Shown here: positions 42,268-50,572 of the stretch, one piece after another
Layout of the letters: every line of letters begins with the position of its first letter
Numbering within the stretch: the stretch's first letter is position 1
Assembly: GCF_003148775.1 (NCBI RefSeq)
Contig: NZ_QGGW01000002.1
Location: 1 to 64,000, forward strand
Length of the DNA: 64,000 bases
From: Roseicyclus mahoneyensis
GTDB taxonomy: Bacteria > Pseudomonadota > Alphaproteobacteria > Rhodobacterales > Rhodobacteraceae
Direction of reading: 5' to 3'
Translations under genes and position numbers: made by a program
Notes under the pieces: model-generated
Database searches by the model: none
What the model was told of the DNA's origin: nothing
What the model saw: only the letters and a program-made list of their open reading frames with translations

Positions 42268-42684
42268 CTAACCGCGCGGCAGGCGGGCGGCGGTGACTTC
42301 CACCTCGACCTTGAACTCCGGGCGGGTGAAGCCCGACACAATCACCAGCGTCGAGGCGGGAAGGCGTGCCATCCCCGCACACCAGGAATCTCGGGCGGCC
42401 ATGTAGGCAGGCATTTCGGCGCGGTCGGTCACGAACGCGTTTATGCGGACGGTATCCGTCTTGTCGAACCCGGCCTCGGCAAGGATCGCGGTGCAGGCCG
42501 CAAAGCACAGATCGGCTTGCGCCCGGACATCCGCAGGGACCTGCTCATCGGGTGAAATGCCCAGCTGCCCCGACGTGAAAACCCACTCCGCCCCCGCCGG
42601 CACATGGGTGCCGTGGGCATAGGCCGCGAACGGCGGGCGAATCGTGGGCGGTGCAAGGGAGGTCAAACGAGGGCAGTCTGGCAT
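42268..42684 (-). CDS. RidA-family (YjgF/RutC-like) protein
   Basis: The protein has 138 aa from the ATG at 42684 (AAGGAGAAG upstream). It shows the family pattern EWVFTSGQLGI near residue 35-45, an A-x-x-CFAACTAILAEAGF helix and a C-terminal VIVSGFTRPEFKVEVEVTA strand with the Glu that closes the active site. The usual arginine near 105 is replaced within ASTLVIVSG, so imine deaminase activity is uncertain. It is divergent from the importer operon at 42926. Confidence 0.85.
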   Translation of the reverse strand: MPDCPRLTSLAPPTIRPPFAAYAHGTHVPAGAEWVFTSGQLGISPDEQVPADVRAQADLCFAACTAILAEAGFDKTDTVRINAFVTDRAEMPAYMAARDSWCAGMARLPASTLVIVSGFTRPEFKVEVEVTAARLPRG

Positions 42685-42795
42685 CGTCTTCTCCTTGGTA
42701 TGTCGCGAACAGACAAATGTCCTGCCGACCCGCTGTCCAGAGGATGCGCAGGGACCATGCGGCTGGCGCCTAATTTTCATGCAATGCCCAAAGGT

Positions 42796-42814
42796 CCGCC
42801 GTAAATTATGGCGG
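42796..42814. promoter_or_regulatory. 19-bp palindrome between ridA-like gene and importer operon
   Basis: CCGCCGTAAATTATGGCGG matches its reverse complement at all but the central base and one symmetric pair, an 8-of-9 arm match. Its position between divergent start codons suits an operator for a local regulator; no regulator gene is adjacent. Confidence 0.45.
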
Positions 42815-42925
42815 CAGCGCTGAGCCCGACAAAGGCCGACCAGCTAACCCCTTTCCACATTGCCGAGCCCTCATAGGCTCACGTCTGGTCCTACACACCG
42901 CCACCTTATCGGGGAGATACCAAGG

Positions 42926-43921
42926 ATGTTTCGCAGTTCGACACTTGCACTAGTGGCGGCCCTGGCCGCCGGCACGGCGGGGGCGCAGGATCTGACGCCG
43001 GTCACCTTCGGCACCAACTGGCTGGCGCAAGCCGAGCACGGCGGGTTCTACCAGTCGGTCGCCGATGGCACCTATGCCGAATGCGGTCTGGACGTCACCA
43101 TCGTGTCGGGCGGCCCGCAGGTGAACAACCGCGCCTTGCTGCTGGCCGACCGGATCCAGTTCCACATGGGCGGCGACCTGCTGCAGGCCTTTACCGCCGT
43201 GGAGGAGGATGTGCCCGTCGTGGCCGTCGCAGCGACCTTTCAGAAACACCCGCAGGTGATCATTGCCCATCCCGGTGTCGCCGACACCTGGGAAGAGCTG
43301 CGCGACCTGACGCTGCTGATCGGCGACAACGGCTTTGCCAGCTACTACCAGTGGATGATCGCGGCACATGGCTTCACCGTCGAACAGCGCCAGCCCTACA
43401 CGTTCAACCCCGCACCCTTCCTCGCCGACACGCAGGTCGGCATGCAAGGCTTCTTGTCGTCCGAACCCTATCTGGTCGAACGCGAAGGTGGGTTCACGCC
43501 CAATGTCTTCCTGATCGCGGACGCAGGCTACGCCACCTACGCCACCACGATCGAGACCATGGCCGCCACGATCGAGAACAGCCCCGAAGTGGTGGAATGC
43601 TTCGTCAACGGATCGATCCTCGGCTGGTACAACTACCTCTATGGCGACAACGCAGCCGCCAATGCCCTGATCCTGGAAGCCAACCCTGACATGACCCAGG
43701 ACAAGATCGATTATGCCATCGCCAAGATGATCGAATACGGCATCGTCGACAGCGGTGAGGCTCTGACGCTCGGCATCGGTGCCATGACCGAGGAAACCGT
43801 CGAAGTCTTCTACCGCTCCATGGTCGAAGCGGGCGTTGTCTCGGACGGGATCGACTGGCAGGCTGCATTCACGACCCAATTCGTGAATCAGGGCCTTGGG
43901 ATGGAATTGCGTCCGCAGTGA
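42926..43921 (+). CDS. NMT1/THI5-like ABC substrate-binding protein
   Basis: The protein has 331 aa. A signal peptide (MFRSSTLALVAALAAGTAGA) precedes a THI5-like domain: VTFGTNWLAQAEHGGFYQSVADG then GLDVTIVSGGPQVNN, as in proteins for pyrimidine precursors or taurine/nitrate analogues. GGGGAG lies before the ATG. It feeds the ATPase and permease encoded next. The hairpin after its stop may raise its level relative to them. Confidence 0.88.
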   Translation: MFRSSTLALVAALAAGTAGAQDLTPVTFGTNWLAQAEHGGFYQSVADGTYAECGLDVTIVSGGPQVNNRALLLADRIQFHMGGDLLQAFTAVEEDVPVVAVAATFQKHPQVIIAHPGVADTWEELRDLTLLIGDNGFASYYQWMIAAHGFTVEQRQPYTFNPAPFLADTQVGMQGFLSSEPYLVEREGGFTPNVFLIADAGYATYATTIETMAATIENSPEVVECFVNGSILGWYNYLYGDNAAANALILEANPDMTQDKIDYAIAKMIEYGIVDSGEALTLGIGAMTEETVEVFYRSMVEAGVVSDGIDWQAAFTTQFVNQGLGMELRPQ

Positions 43922-43937
43922 TGTGGTGCTGACACAG

Positions 43938-43963
43938 GCGGCCCGCCCATCCTGGCGGGCCGC
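43938..43963 (+). terminator. Intra-operon hairpin after the binding-protein gene
   Basis: GCGGCCCGCC (43938-43947) pairs with GGCGGGCCGC (43954-43963) around CATCCT and is followed by ATTTATCTT. A weak T-run suggests partial termination or mRNA protection. Confidence 0.6.
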
Positions 43964-43990
43964 ATTTATCTTGCACAAGAAGGTGCCGCC

Positions 43991-44785
43991 ATGGCTGTCC
44001 GCCGCAATGACATAAAGCCGCTGGGGCAACGCGCGCCGCTGTTGCGGCTGAACCATGTCGACAAGATCTTCAACGGCGACGTCGTGGCGCTGCGCGACAT
44101 GACTTTGCAGGTCAATCAAGGAGATTTCATCTCGCTATTGGGTCCGTCGGGTTGTGGCAAATCCACCGCTCTGCGTCTGATTTCCGATCTGATGCACCCA
44201 ACGCGTGGCCGCATCGAATGGGAGGGCGACCATGGCCGTGGAGACCTCGGCGTGGTGTTCCAGGAACCGACCCTGATGCCTTGGGCAACGGTGGCCCAGA
44301 ATGTCTGGCTGCCCTTCCGCCTGTCAGGCAAAGGCTATGCAGAGGTCAAGGATGACATCCTCGAAGTGCTGCGCCTCGTCGGGCTCGAGAAATTCCTCAA
44401 CGCCTACCCCCGCGAATTGTCGGGCGGCATGAAGATGCGCGTCTCCATCGCGCGCGCCATCGCCACCAATCCCCGCCTCATCCTGATGGACGAGCCCTTT
44501 GCCGCGCTGGACGAGATCACGCGGCACAAGCTCAACAACGACCTGCTCAGGCTCAAGGACAAGATCGGCTGCACGGTGATCTTCGTGACCCATTCGGTGT
44601 TCGAATCCGTCTTTCTGTCGGATCGCATCGTGGTCATGGCCGCGCGCCCCGGCCGCGTCCTGACCGAGCTGGAGGTCGACGCGCCCTACCCGCGCGGCGA
44701 GGATTTCCGCACCTCCAACGAATACGCCGCCCACGCGCGCCGCGCGTCCGAGGCATTGCGCGAAGCGATGGGAGAACCCGCATGA
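43991..44785 (+). CDS. NitT/TauT-type ABC importer ATPase
   Basis: The protein has 264 aa. Walker A GPSGCGKST, Q-loop FQEPTLMPWATVAQNV, signature LSGGMKMRVSIARA, Walker B LILMDEPFAALDE and switch His in VTHSVFES are complete. The GGMKMR form of the signature is characteristic of the nitrate/taurine/sulfonate/pyrimidine branch. Its stop overlaps the permease ATG (ATGA). Confidence 0.93.
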   Translation: MAVRRNDIKPLGQRAPLLRLNHVDKIFNGDVVALRDMTLQVNQGDFISLLGPSGCGKSTALRLISDLMHPTRGRIEWEGDHGRGDLGVVFQEPTLMPWATVAQNVWLPFRLSGKGYAEVKDDILEVLRLVGLEKFLNAYPRELSGGMKMRVSIARAIATNPRLILMDEPFAALDEITRHKLNNDLLRLKDKIGCTVIFVTHSVFESVFLSDRIVVMAARPGRVLTELEVDAPYPRGEDFRTSNEYAAHARRASEALREAMGEPA

Positions 44786-45645
44786 GCCTTGCAGACGACC
44801 AGCCCATCGCAACGCTCGACACGCGGGACGAGGACGAGATTCAGCGCGCCCGCGCCGCCCGGATCGAACGCATCGCCAAATGGGCGCTGCCCGTCATCAT
44901 CATGATCCTGTCGATCGCAGGCTGGGCTTGGATCGTCACCGCCAACGAGATCCCGCATTACATCCTTCCCGGTCCCGACCGTGTCTGGGGCAGCCTGGTC
45001 GATGATTGGGCCATGCTGATCGACGCGGCCTTCCTGACCGGCAGGATCACGCTGCTGGCCTTGCTGCTGGCGGTTATCGGCGGGGCGGGCCTTGCGATCT
45101 TGTTCAACCAGTCGCGCATGCTGGAACTGTCGTTCTACCCTTACGCCGTGATCTTGCAGGTCACGCCCGTGGTCTCCATCGCGCCGCTGATCTTCATCTA
45201 TGTGGACAGCAAGGTGGCGGGCATGTTGCTCTGTGCGTGGCTGGTGGCCTTCTTTCCAGTGCTGTCCTCGACCACGCTGGGGCTCAACTCTGTCGATCAC
45301 AACCTGCGCGACCTGTTCCGCATCTATGGCGCGACGCGCTGGCAACGGCTGCGCTACCTGCAATTGCCCTCGGCGCTGCCGTATTTCCTCGGTGGCCTCA
45401 AGATCGCGGGTGGCCTGTCGCTGATCGGGGCGGTCGTGGCCGAACTTGTGGCGGGAACGGGCGGCATCGGATCGGGCCTTGCCTTCCGGATTCAGGAGGC
45501 GGGGTATCGTCTGAACATCGCCCGCATGTTCGCAGCCCTTGCGCTGGTCGCCGCCATGGGCGTTTTCATCTTCGCAGCGCTCAGCATCCTGTCGCATCTC
45601 TTGCTGCGCAAATGGCACGAGAGTGCGCTGAGCCGGGAAACATGA
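44782..45645 (+). CDS. NitT/TauT-type ABC importer permease
   Basis: The protein has 287 aa. Six membrane helices are apparent after an about 35-residue acidic head. The EAA-like coupling loop is LFRIYGATRWQRLRYLQLPSALP, typical of SsuC/TauC. It sits between ATPase and amidohydrolase genes with ATGA overlaps on both sides. Confidence 0.92.
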   Translation: MSLADDQPIATLDTRDEDEIQRARAARIERIAKWALPVIIMILSIAGWAWIVTANEIPHYILPGPDRVWGSLVDDWAMLIDAAFLTGRITLLALLLAVIGGAGLAILFNQSRMLELSFYPYAVILQVTPVVSIAPLIFIYVDSKVAGMLLCAWLVAFFPVLSSTTLGLNSVDHNLRDLFRIYGATRWQRLRYLQLPSALPYFLGGLKIAGGLSLIGAVVAELVAGTGGIGSGLAFRIQEAGYRLNIARMFAALALVAAMGVFIFAALSILSHLLLRKWHESALSRET

Positions 45646-46922
45646 TGGACTTCACACACTTGCCGAACGGCGACGTGACGCTCGCGAATGTCACAGTGCC
45701 CGCCTGTCTTTTGGGCCAGCCCGGCGATCTGGTCACGACCGACATCTCCATCGCGGGCGGCCGGATCGCAGCGCCGCAACCCATCGCCGTCGACATGAAG
45801 GGCGCGATGGTTTTCCCGGCCTTCGTCGACATGCACACCCATCTGGACAAGGGCCATATCTCGCCGCGCAGCCCCAACCCCGACGGCAGTTTCATGGGTG
45901 CGCTGACCACCGTGCGCGCCGACAGTAGCGCGCGGTGGACGGCCGAGGATGTGCGGACGCGGATGACATTCTCGCTTCGCGCGGCCTATTCCCACGGAAC
46001 ACGCGCGATCCGCACCCATCTGGACAGCATCGCGCCGCAAGATGGCATCAGCTGGCCCGTTTTCCGCGATGTCCAGGCCGATTGGGCGGGCCGCATCGAC
46101 TTGCAGGCCGCCTGCCTGATCGGTTGCGACAGATGGACCGACGACAGCGGCACCTTTGGCCGTACGGCAGATCTGGTGGCGCAGACGCGCGGCGGCGTTC
46201 TGGGCATGGTCACATACCCCATGGGCGACTTGCGCGACCGCATCCGCGGGTTGTTCGCGCAAGCGGCTGCCCGCGGCCTCGATACGGATTTCCATGTGGA
46301 CGAGACGATGGACGCCAGCGTGGAAACGCTGCGCGACATCGCCGAACTGAAGCTGGAAACCGGCTTTGCGGGCAGGGTCGTCGTCGGTCATTGCTGCTCA
46401 CTCTCGGCGCAGGACGAGGCGCGCGCGCTGGACACGCTCGATCTGGTGGCGAAGGCCGGCATCGACGTGGTCAGCCTGCCGATGTGCAACCTTTACCTGC
46501 AGGACCGCAGCCCCTTGGGCATCGCCCGCACACCCCGCCGCCGCGGCATCACGCTGGTCCACGAGATGCGGGCGCGCGGGATCCGCGTCAGCTTTGCCTC
46601 GGACAACACGCGCGATCCCTTCTACGCCTATGGCGACATGGACATGCTCGAGGTGATGCGCGAGGCGACGCGGATCGGCCACCTTGACCATTCGCGCACC
46701 GACTGGGTCACGAGCTTCCTGACCGACCCGGCCGCCACCTGCGGCTTTGACGCGCCCTCGCTGATGCCCGGCGCGCCCGCCGATCTGGTCATCGTCAAGG
46801 CGCGCAGCTGGTCCGAGCTGTTCTCGCGCCCGCAATCCGACCGGATCGTGCTGCGCGACGGGCGCCAGATCGATCGCAGCCTGCCGGACTACGCCGAACT
46901 TGACCCCCTGATGAGGACCTGA
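45642..46922 (+). CDS. Cytosine-deaminase-like amidohydrolase
   Basis: The protein has 426 aa of the metal-dependent TIM-barrel hydrolase family. The HxH motif is DMHTHLDKGH, then IRTHLDS, a metal His in DFHVDETMDA, His in VVGHCCSLS and the catalytic Asp in FASDNTRDPF. These elements match CodA-type deaminases (HxH, HxDE, GH, SDN). It likely deaminates a pyrimidine or related ring after uptake by the adjoining transporter. The exact substrate is not deducible. Confidence 0.88.
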   Translation: MMDFTHLPNGDVTLANVTVPACLLGQPGDLVTTDISIAGGRIAAPQPIAVDMKGAMVFPAFVDMHTHLDKGHISPRSPNPDGSFMGALTTVRADSSARWTAEDVRTRMTFSLRAAYSHGTRAIRTHLDSIAPQDGISWPVFRDVQADWAGRIDLQAACLIGCDRWTDDSGTFGRTADLVAQTRGGVLGMVTYPMGDLRDRIRGLFAQAAARGLDTDFHVDETMDASVETLRDIAELKLETGFAGRVVVGHCCSLSAQDEARALDTLDLVAKAGIDVVSLPMCNLYLQDRSPLGIARTPRRRGITLVHEMRARGIRVSFASDNTRDPFYAYGDMDMLEVMREATRIGHLDHSRTDWVTSFLTDPAATCGFDAPSLMPGAPADLVIVKARSWSELFSRPQSDRIVLRDGRQIDRSLPDYAELDPLMRT

Positions 46923-48334
46923 TGCAGCCCAACATCGCCGCCGCCAAGGCCGCCCTTGCCCATATCGAGCAAGACGAGAACCCCGCCACGATCCGCGCCA
47001 AAAGCCGCGATTTCTTCTGGTATTCACCCGTCCTGAAGGACGCGATGGATCATCTCGAGGCCGATTTCGTGGTAAACCCGAAATCCGAGGCCGAGGTGAT
47101 CGAGGTGCTGCGCGTCTGCTATGCCCATGACGTGCCGGTCACGACCCGCGGCGCGGGCACCGGCAACTACGGGCAGGCCATGCCGATGCGCGGCGGCTGC
47201 GTCATGCACCTGCGCCACATGGCATCGGTGAGGGAGGTGCACCCGGGCCGCGTGATCTGCGAGCCGGGGATATTGCTGAAAGACCTCGACGCACACTGCA
47301 AGGCGCATTCCGGGCAGGAGATCCGCATGTTCTCCTCCACATGGGCCACGGCCACGATCGGCGGCTTCATTGCCGGCGGGTCGGGCGGCGTGGGGTCGGT
47401 CCATTGGGGCAGCTTGCGCGATCTGGGCAACATCATCCGCCTGCGCGTGGTGACGATGGAGGAGGAGCCCCGCGTTCTGGAATTCCGCGGCGAGGAACTG
47501 GCCCGCGTCAGCCACGCCTATGGCACCAACGGCATCATCACCGAGCTGGAGCTGCCGCTGGCGCCTGCCTATGACTGGGTCGAGATCTTTGTGGCGACCA
47601 AGGATTTCATGGACGCCGCGCGGTTCACCGACAAGCTGGCGAACCAGGATGGCATCTTGCTGAAGCTCGCCAGCGTCTACGAGGCGCCTGCACCCTTTGA
47701 CTACTTCACGCGCGTGAAGCCGCATATCGAGGCGGGCGACACGCTGATCGGCCTGATGGTGGCGCCCCATTCCATGGACGGCTTTCTGACCTTCCTCGGA
47801 CGCCACCCCGAGGCGCGGATGATCTACCGGTCCGACGCCAGCGACTGGGACCGCACGCCCGGGCCGGTATTCGAATATGGCTGGAACCACACGACGCTGC
47901 GCGCCCTCAAGATCGACCCCTCCATCACCTACCTGCAGGTCCGCTACGGTTTTCCCGAGCATCTGGCGCTGATCGAAAAGATGCGGGACGCGCTCAGCCC
48001 CGAGGTGCTGCAGCATCTGGAAGCGATAAAGATGGAGGGCAAGATCGCCTTCGCCGGGCTGTCGCTGGTCAAGTTCACCACGCAGGAGCGTCTGGACGAA
48101 ATCGTGCGGATGCACGAGGAAGCGGGCGCGATGATCTTCAACCCGCACCGCTACACGCTGGAGGAAGGCGGGCGGCAGTCGGCCGACAAGCGGCAGCTGG
48201 AGTTTAAGCGCGAGGCCGATCCCAAGGGGCTGCTCAACCCCGGCAAGATGGTGACCTGGGACACGCCCGATTTCGATTATGCGCAGATGTACCGCTACGC
48301 CGCGATGACGCCCAAACCCGAGGCCGCTGAATGA
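46922..48334 (+). CDS. FAD-binding oxidoreductase (PCMH/GlcD-like)
   Basis: The protein has 470 aa. A PCMH FAD-binding domain (about 45-225) includes VPVTTRGAGTGNYGQAMP and TIGGFIAGGSGGVGSVHWGS. The C-terminal part resembles the D-lactate dehydrogenase/glycolate oxidase cap and ends with the family's DPKGLLNPGKMV. One base is shared with the previous stop (TGATG). Its substrate may be a hydroxy acid released in the pathway; that is inference. Confidence 0.87.
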   Translation: MQPNIAAAKAALAHIEQDENPATIRAKSRDFFWYSPVLKDAMDHLEADFVVNPKSEAEVIEVLRVCYAHDVPVTTRGAGTGNYGQAMPMRGGCVMHLRHMASVREVHPGRVICEPGILLKDLDAHCKAHSGQEIRMFSSTWATATIGGFIAGGSGGVGSVHWGSLRDLGNIIRLRVVTMEEEPRVLEFRGEELARVSHAYGTNGIITELELPLAPAYDWVEIFVATKDFMDAARFTDKLANQDGILLKLASVYEAPAPFDYFTRVKPHIEAGDTLIGLMVAPHSMDGFLTFLGRHPEARMIYRSDASDWDRTPGPVFEYGWNHTTLRALKIDPSITYLQVRYGFPEHLALIEKMRDALSPEVLQHLEAIKMEGKIAFAGLSLVKFTTQERLDEIVRMHEEAGAMIFNPHRYTLEEGGRQSADKRQLEFKREADPKGLLNPGKMVTWDTPDFDYAQMYRYAAMTPKPEAAE

Positions 48335-48363
48335 GGGATTTCGCCGCCTTCGGCGTCGACCGA

Positions 48364-48400
48364 CCGGGGGGCCCTGCCCCCCGGACCCCCCGGGATATTT
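48364..48400. repeat. Rhodobacterales-type GC-rich intergenic repeat
   Basis: CCGGGGGGC-CCT-GCCCCCCGG (48364-48384) is a 9-bp hairpin followed by a second C-rich block and GGGATATTTTTG. Elements of this form recur between genes in the family and may act as terminators or mRNA stabilisers. Here it separates two genes of the same direction. Confidence 0.6.
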
Positions 48401-48423
48401 TTGAAACAGAGAAGGGATAGAGC

Positions 48424-49005
48424 GTGCCGCGTGCGCTTGTCCTTTTCGCACATCCCTGCCCCGAGAGTTTCTCGGCGGCGCTCCATGGCTGCGTTGTGGA
48501 GCGGCTGGCACGGTCGGGGTGGGAGGTCGATGATTGCGACCTCAACGCCGAGGGGTTCTCGCCCGTGCTGACCGAAGCGGAGCGGCGCGGCTATCATGAG
48601 GTGGGGGCGAACATAGCCCCGGTGGCAAGCTATGTGGAGCGGCTGCGCGCCGCCGATGCGCTGGTGATGGTGTTCCCGGTCTGGAACTTCGGCTACCCCG
48701 CGATCCTGAAGGGGTTCCTTGACCGGGTCTTTCTACCCGGAGTGTCCTTCCGGCTGGAGGATGGAAAGGTGAAGCCGAACCTCACGCATATCCGCAAGCT
48801 GGCCGCGGTCACGACTTATGGCGGAACGCGCATGCGAGCGATGCTTGTGGGCGACCCGCCGCGCAAGTCGGTGACGCGCGCGGTCTGGCACGTCTGCCGT
48901 CCGGAAAAGATGAAGTATCTGGCGCTCTATGACATGAACCGCGCCGATGACGCAGCACGGGCGGGGTTCCTCGCCCGTGTGGCCCGTGAGATGGAGGCCT
49001 TCTGA
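48424..49005 (+). CDS. NAD(P)H:quinone-reductase-like flavodoxin-fold protein (copy 1)
   Basis: The protein has 193 aa from a GTG at 48424 (AAGGGATAG upstream). The FMN-binding fold shows ALVLFAHPCPESFSAAL, MVFPVWNFGYPAILKGFLDRVFLPG and TTYGGTRMRAMLVG. It is MdaB/QOR-like. It shares the stop/start TGATG with a diverged second copy, suggesting a heterodimer or successive reductions. Confidence 0.87.
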   Translation: MPRALVLFAHPCPESFSAALHGCVVERLARSGWEVDDCDLNAEGFSPVLTEAERRGYHEVGANIAPVASYVERLRAADALVMVFPVWNFGYPAILKGFLDRVFLPGVSFRLEDGKVKPNLTHIRKLAAVTTYGGTRMRAMLVGDPPRKSVTRAVWHVCRPEKMKYLALYDMNRADDAARAGFLARVAREMEAF

Positions 49006-49631
49006 TGCGGGCGCTTGTCGTCTATTGCCACCCGCGCCGGGGCAGTTTCACGCAGGCCGTCCGCGATGTCGTTCTGGAGAAGCTGGCCACGGCAGGAGCC
49101 GAGGTGCGGCTGCGCGATCTCTATGCCGAGGGGTTCGATCCCGTGCTGTCCGCACACGAACATGAAGGCTACGAGGACGAGGCCACAAACAGGGCGTCCG
49201 TGGCATCGCATGTGGAGGATTTGCAATGGTGCGACACGCTGATCTTTGTCTATCCGACCTGGTGGTATGGGTTGCCCGCGATGATCAAGGGCTGGCTTGA
49301 CCGCGTGCTGTTGCCGGGCGTGGCCTTCGTGATGCCCGATGCCCAGAATGCCAACATCCGCCCGGGCCTGACGCAGATCACGCGTTTGGGGGTGTTCACC
49401 ACCTGCGGGGCAAGCTGGTGGCTGACCCGGCTGATCGGGGCGCCAGGGCGGCGAACCTTGATCCGGGGCGTGCGCCTGATCTGCGCCAAGGGGTGCAAGA
49501 CCGTCTTTGCCGCGCATTATCTGATGGACAGTTCCACCGAAGCAAGCCGGGCGCAGCACCTTGTGCGAGTGGCGGCACGGATGAACCGGCTGATCGGCAC
49601 AAGCCCGCGCGCGAAGGCGGCCGTGGCATGA
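49005..49631 (+). CDS. NAD(P)H:quinone-reductase-like flavodoxin-fold protein (copy 2)
   Basis: The protein has 208 aa. The pattern ALVVYCHPRRGSFTQAV, YPTWWYGLPAMIKGWLDRVLLPG and FTTCGASWWLTRLIG follows copy 1 but with many substitutions, so the pair is an old duplication. An FMN-dependent two-electron reductase is expected. The stop overlaps the 2OG-oxygenase ATG (ATGA). Confidence 0.87.
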   Translation: MRALVVYCHPRRGSFTQAVRDVVLEKLATAGAEVRLRDLYAEGFDPVLSAHEHEGYEDEATNRASVASHVEDLQWCDTLIFVYPTWWYGLPAMIKGWLDRVLLPGVAFVMPDAQNANIRPGLTQITRLGVFTTCGASWWLTRLIGAPGRRTLIRGVRLICAKGCKTVFAAHYLMDSSTEASRAQHLVRVAARMNRLIGTSPRAKAAVA

Positions 49632-50563
49632 TCCCGGTGCTGGATTTCAAGCGGTTCTCCGGTGGCACCGACCGCGCGGGCTTTGTTGCCGACCTTGGGA
49701 CGGCGGCACGGGGACCAGGGTTCTTCCTTTTGACGGGCCACGGGATCGACCCGGACCTGCAGGCGCGGGTCCTTGAACAGGCCGACGCGTTCTTTTCCCT
49801 GCCGATGGCGCAAAAACAGAAAATCTCCATCCTCAACACACCGCATTATCGGGGCTGGGCCCATGACGGGCTGGAAAGTCTGGACGAGACAAGCGGCGTG
49901 AAGGATCGCAAGGAGAGCTTCAATATCGGCCTCGATCTGCCGGCCGACGATCCGCGGGTTTTGGCGGGGGCACCGTTTCGGGGCGTGAACCAGTGGCCCG
50001 ACTTGCCCGGGTTCCGCGAAACGATGCTGGCCTATTACGATGCGGCGCTGGACCTGGGCGTGCGGTTGAGCCGAGCGATCGCGCTCGATCTTGGCCTGCC
50101 GGAGGATCATTTCGATGACCTGTTCCACGATCCCTTGGCTGCGTTGCGGGTGCTGCATTATCCGCCCGCAACCGGGGCTTTGGGCGAGATCGGGGCGGGG
50201 GCGCATTCGGATTACGGGGTGATCACCTTGTTGATGACCGATGGCGAACCGGGGTTGCAGGTGAGGACGCGCGGCGGCGACTGGATGGATGTGCCGCATG
50301 TGGCGGGGGCCTATGTCGTGAATATCGGCGACTGCCTGATGCGCTGGACCAATGACATCTATGTCTCCACCCCGCACAGGGTCTTGCCGCCACGGCGTCA
50401 ACGACGGTCGGTGGCGATGTTCGTCGAGGCGAACCCCGATGTGGTCGTCGCCGCATTGCCCGGCACGGGGGTGCCGAAATACCCGCCGATCCGCGCCGCC
50501 GATTACCTGCAATCGCGGCTGGATGCGACCTATAACGAGCCGGTCAAGGGCGGCGCCGTCTAG
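49628..50563 (+). CDS. 2-oxoglutarate/Fe(II)-dependent oxygenase (isopenicillin-N-synthase family)
   Basis: The protein has 311 aa. An N-terminal DIOX_N segment (LLTGHGIDPDLQARVLEQA) leads to the double-stranded beta helix with iron ligands H and D in AHSDYGVITLL, a second H in YVSTPHRVLPP and the 2OG-binding Arg in QRRSVAMF. Relatives include thymine 7-hydroxylase and related hydroxylases. In an operon with a cytosine-deaminase-like enzyme, a pyrimidine substrate is an attractive guess. Confidence 0.88.
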   Translation: MIPVLDFKRFSGGTDRAGFVADLGTAARGPGFFLLTGHGIDPDLQARVLEQADAFFSLPMAQKQKISILNTPHYRGWAHDGLESLDETSGVKDRKESFNIGLDLPADDPRVLAGAPFRGVNQWPDLPGFRETMLAYYDAALDLGVRLSRAIALDLGLPEDHFDDLFHDPLAALRVLHYPPATGALGEIGAGAHSDYGVITLLMTDGEPGLQVRTRGGDWMDVPHVAGAYVVNIGDCLMRWTNDIYVSTPHRVLPPRRQRRSVAMFVEANPDVVVAALPGTGVPKYPPIRAADYLQSRLDATYNEPVKGGAV

Positions 50564-50572
50564 GGCACAGGC

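Noticed and set aside
45006-45641. Upstream extension of the amidohydrolase frame into the permease gene
   Set aside because: The permease reads in another frame through this stretch with membrane helices and an EAA loop; the amidohydrolase start at 45642 overlaps the permease stop in the same way as the neighbouring genes.
47024-48511. 495-codon minus-strand frame
   Set aside because: Antisense to the FAD oxidoreductase, which has clear PCMH motifs; the shadow is Arg/His-rich without a domain.
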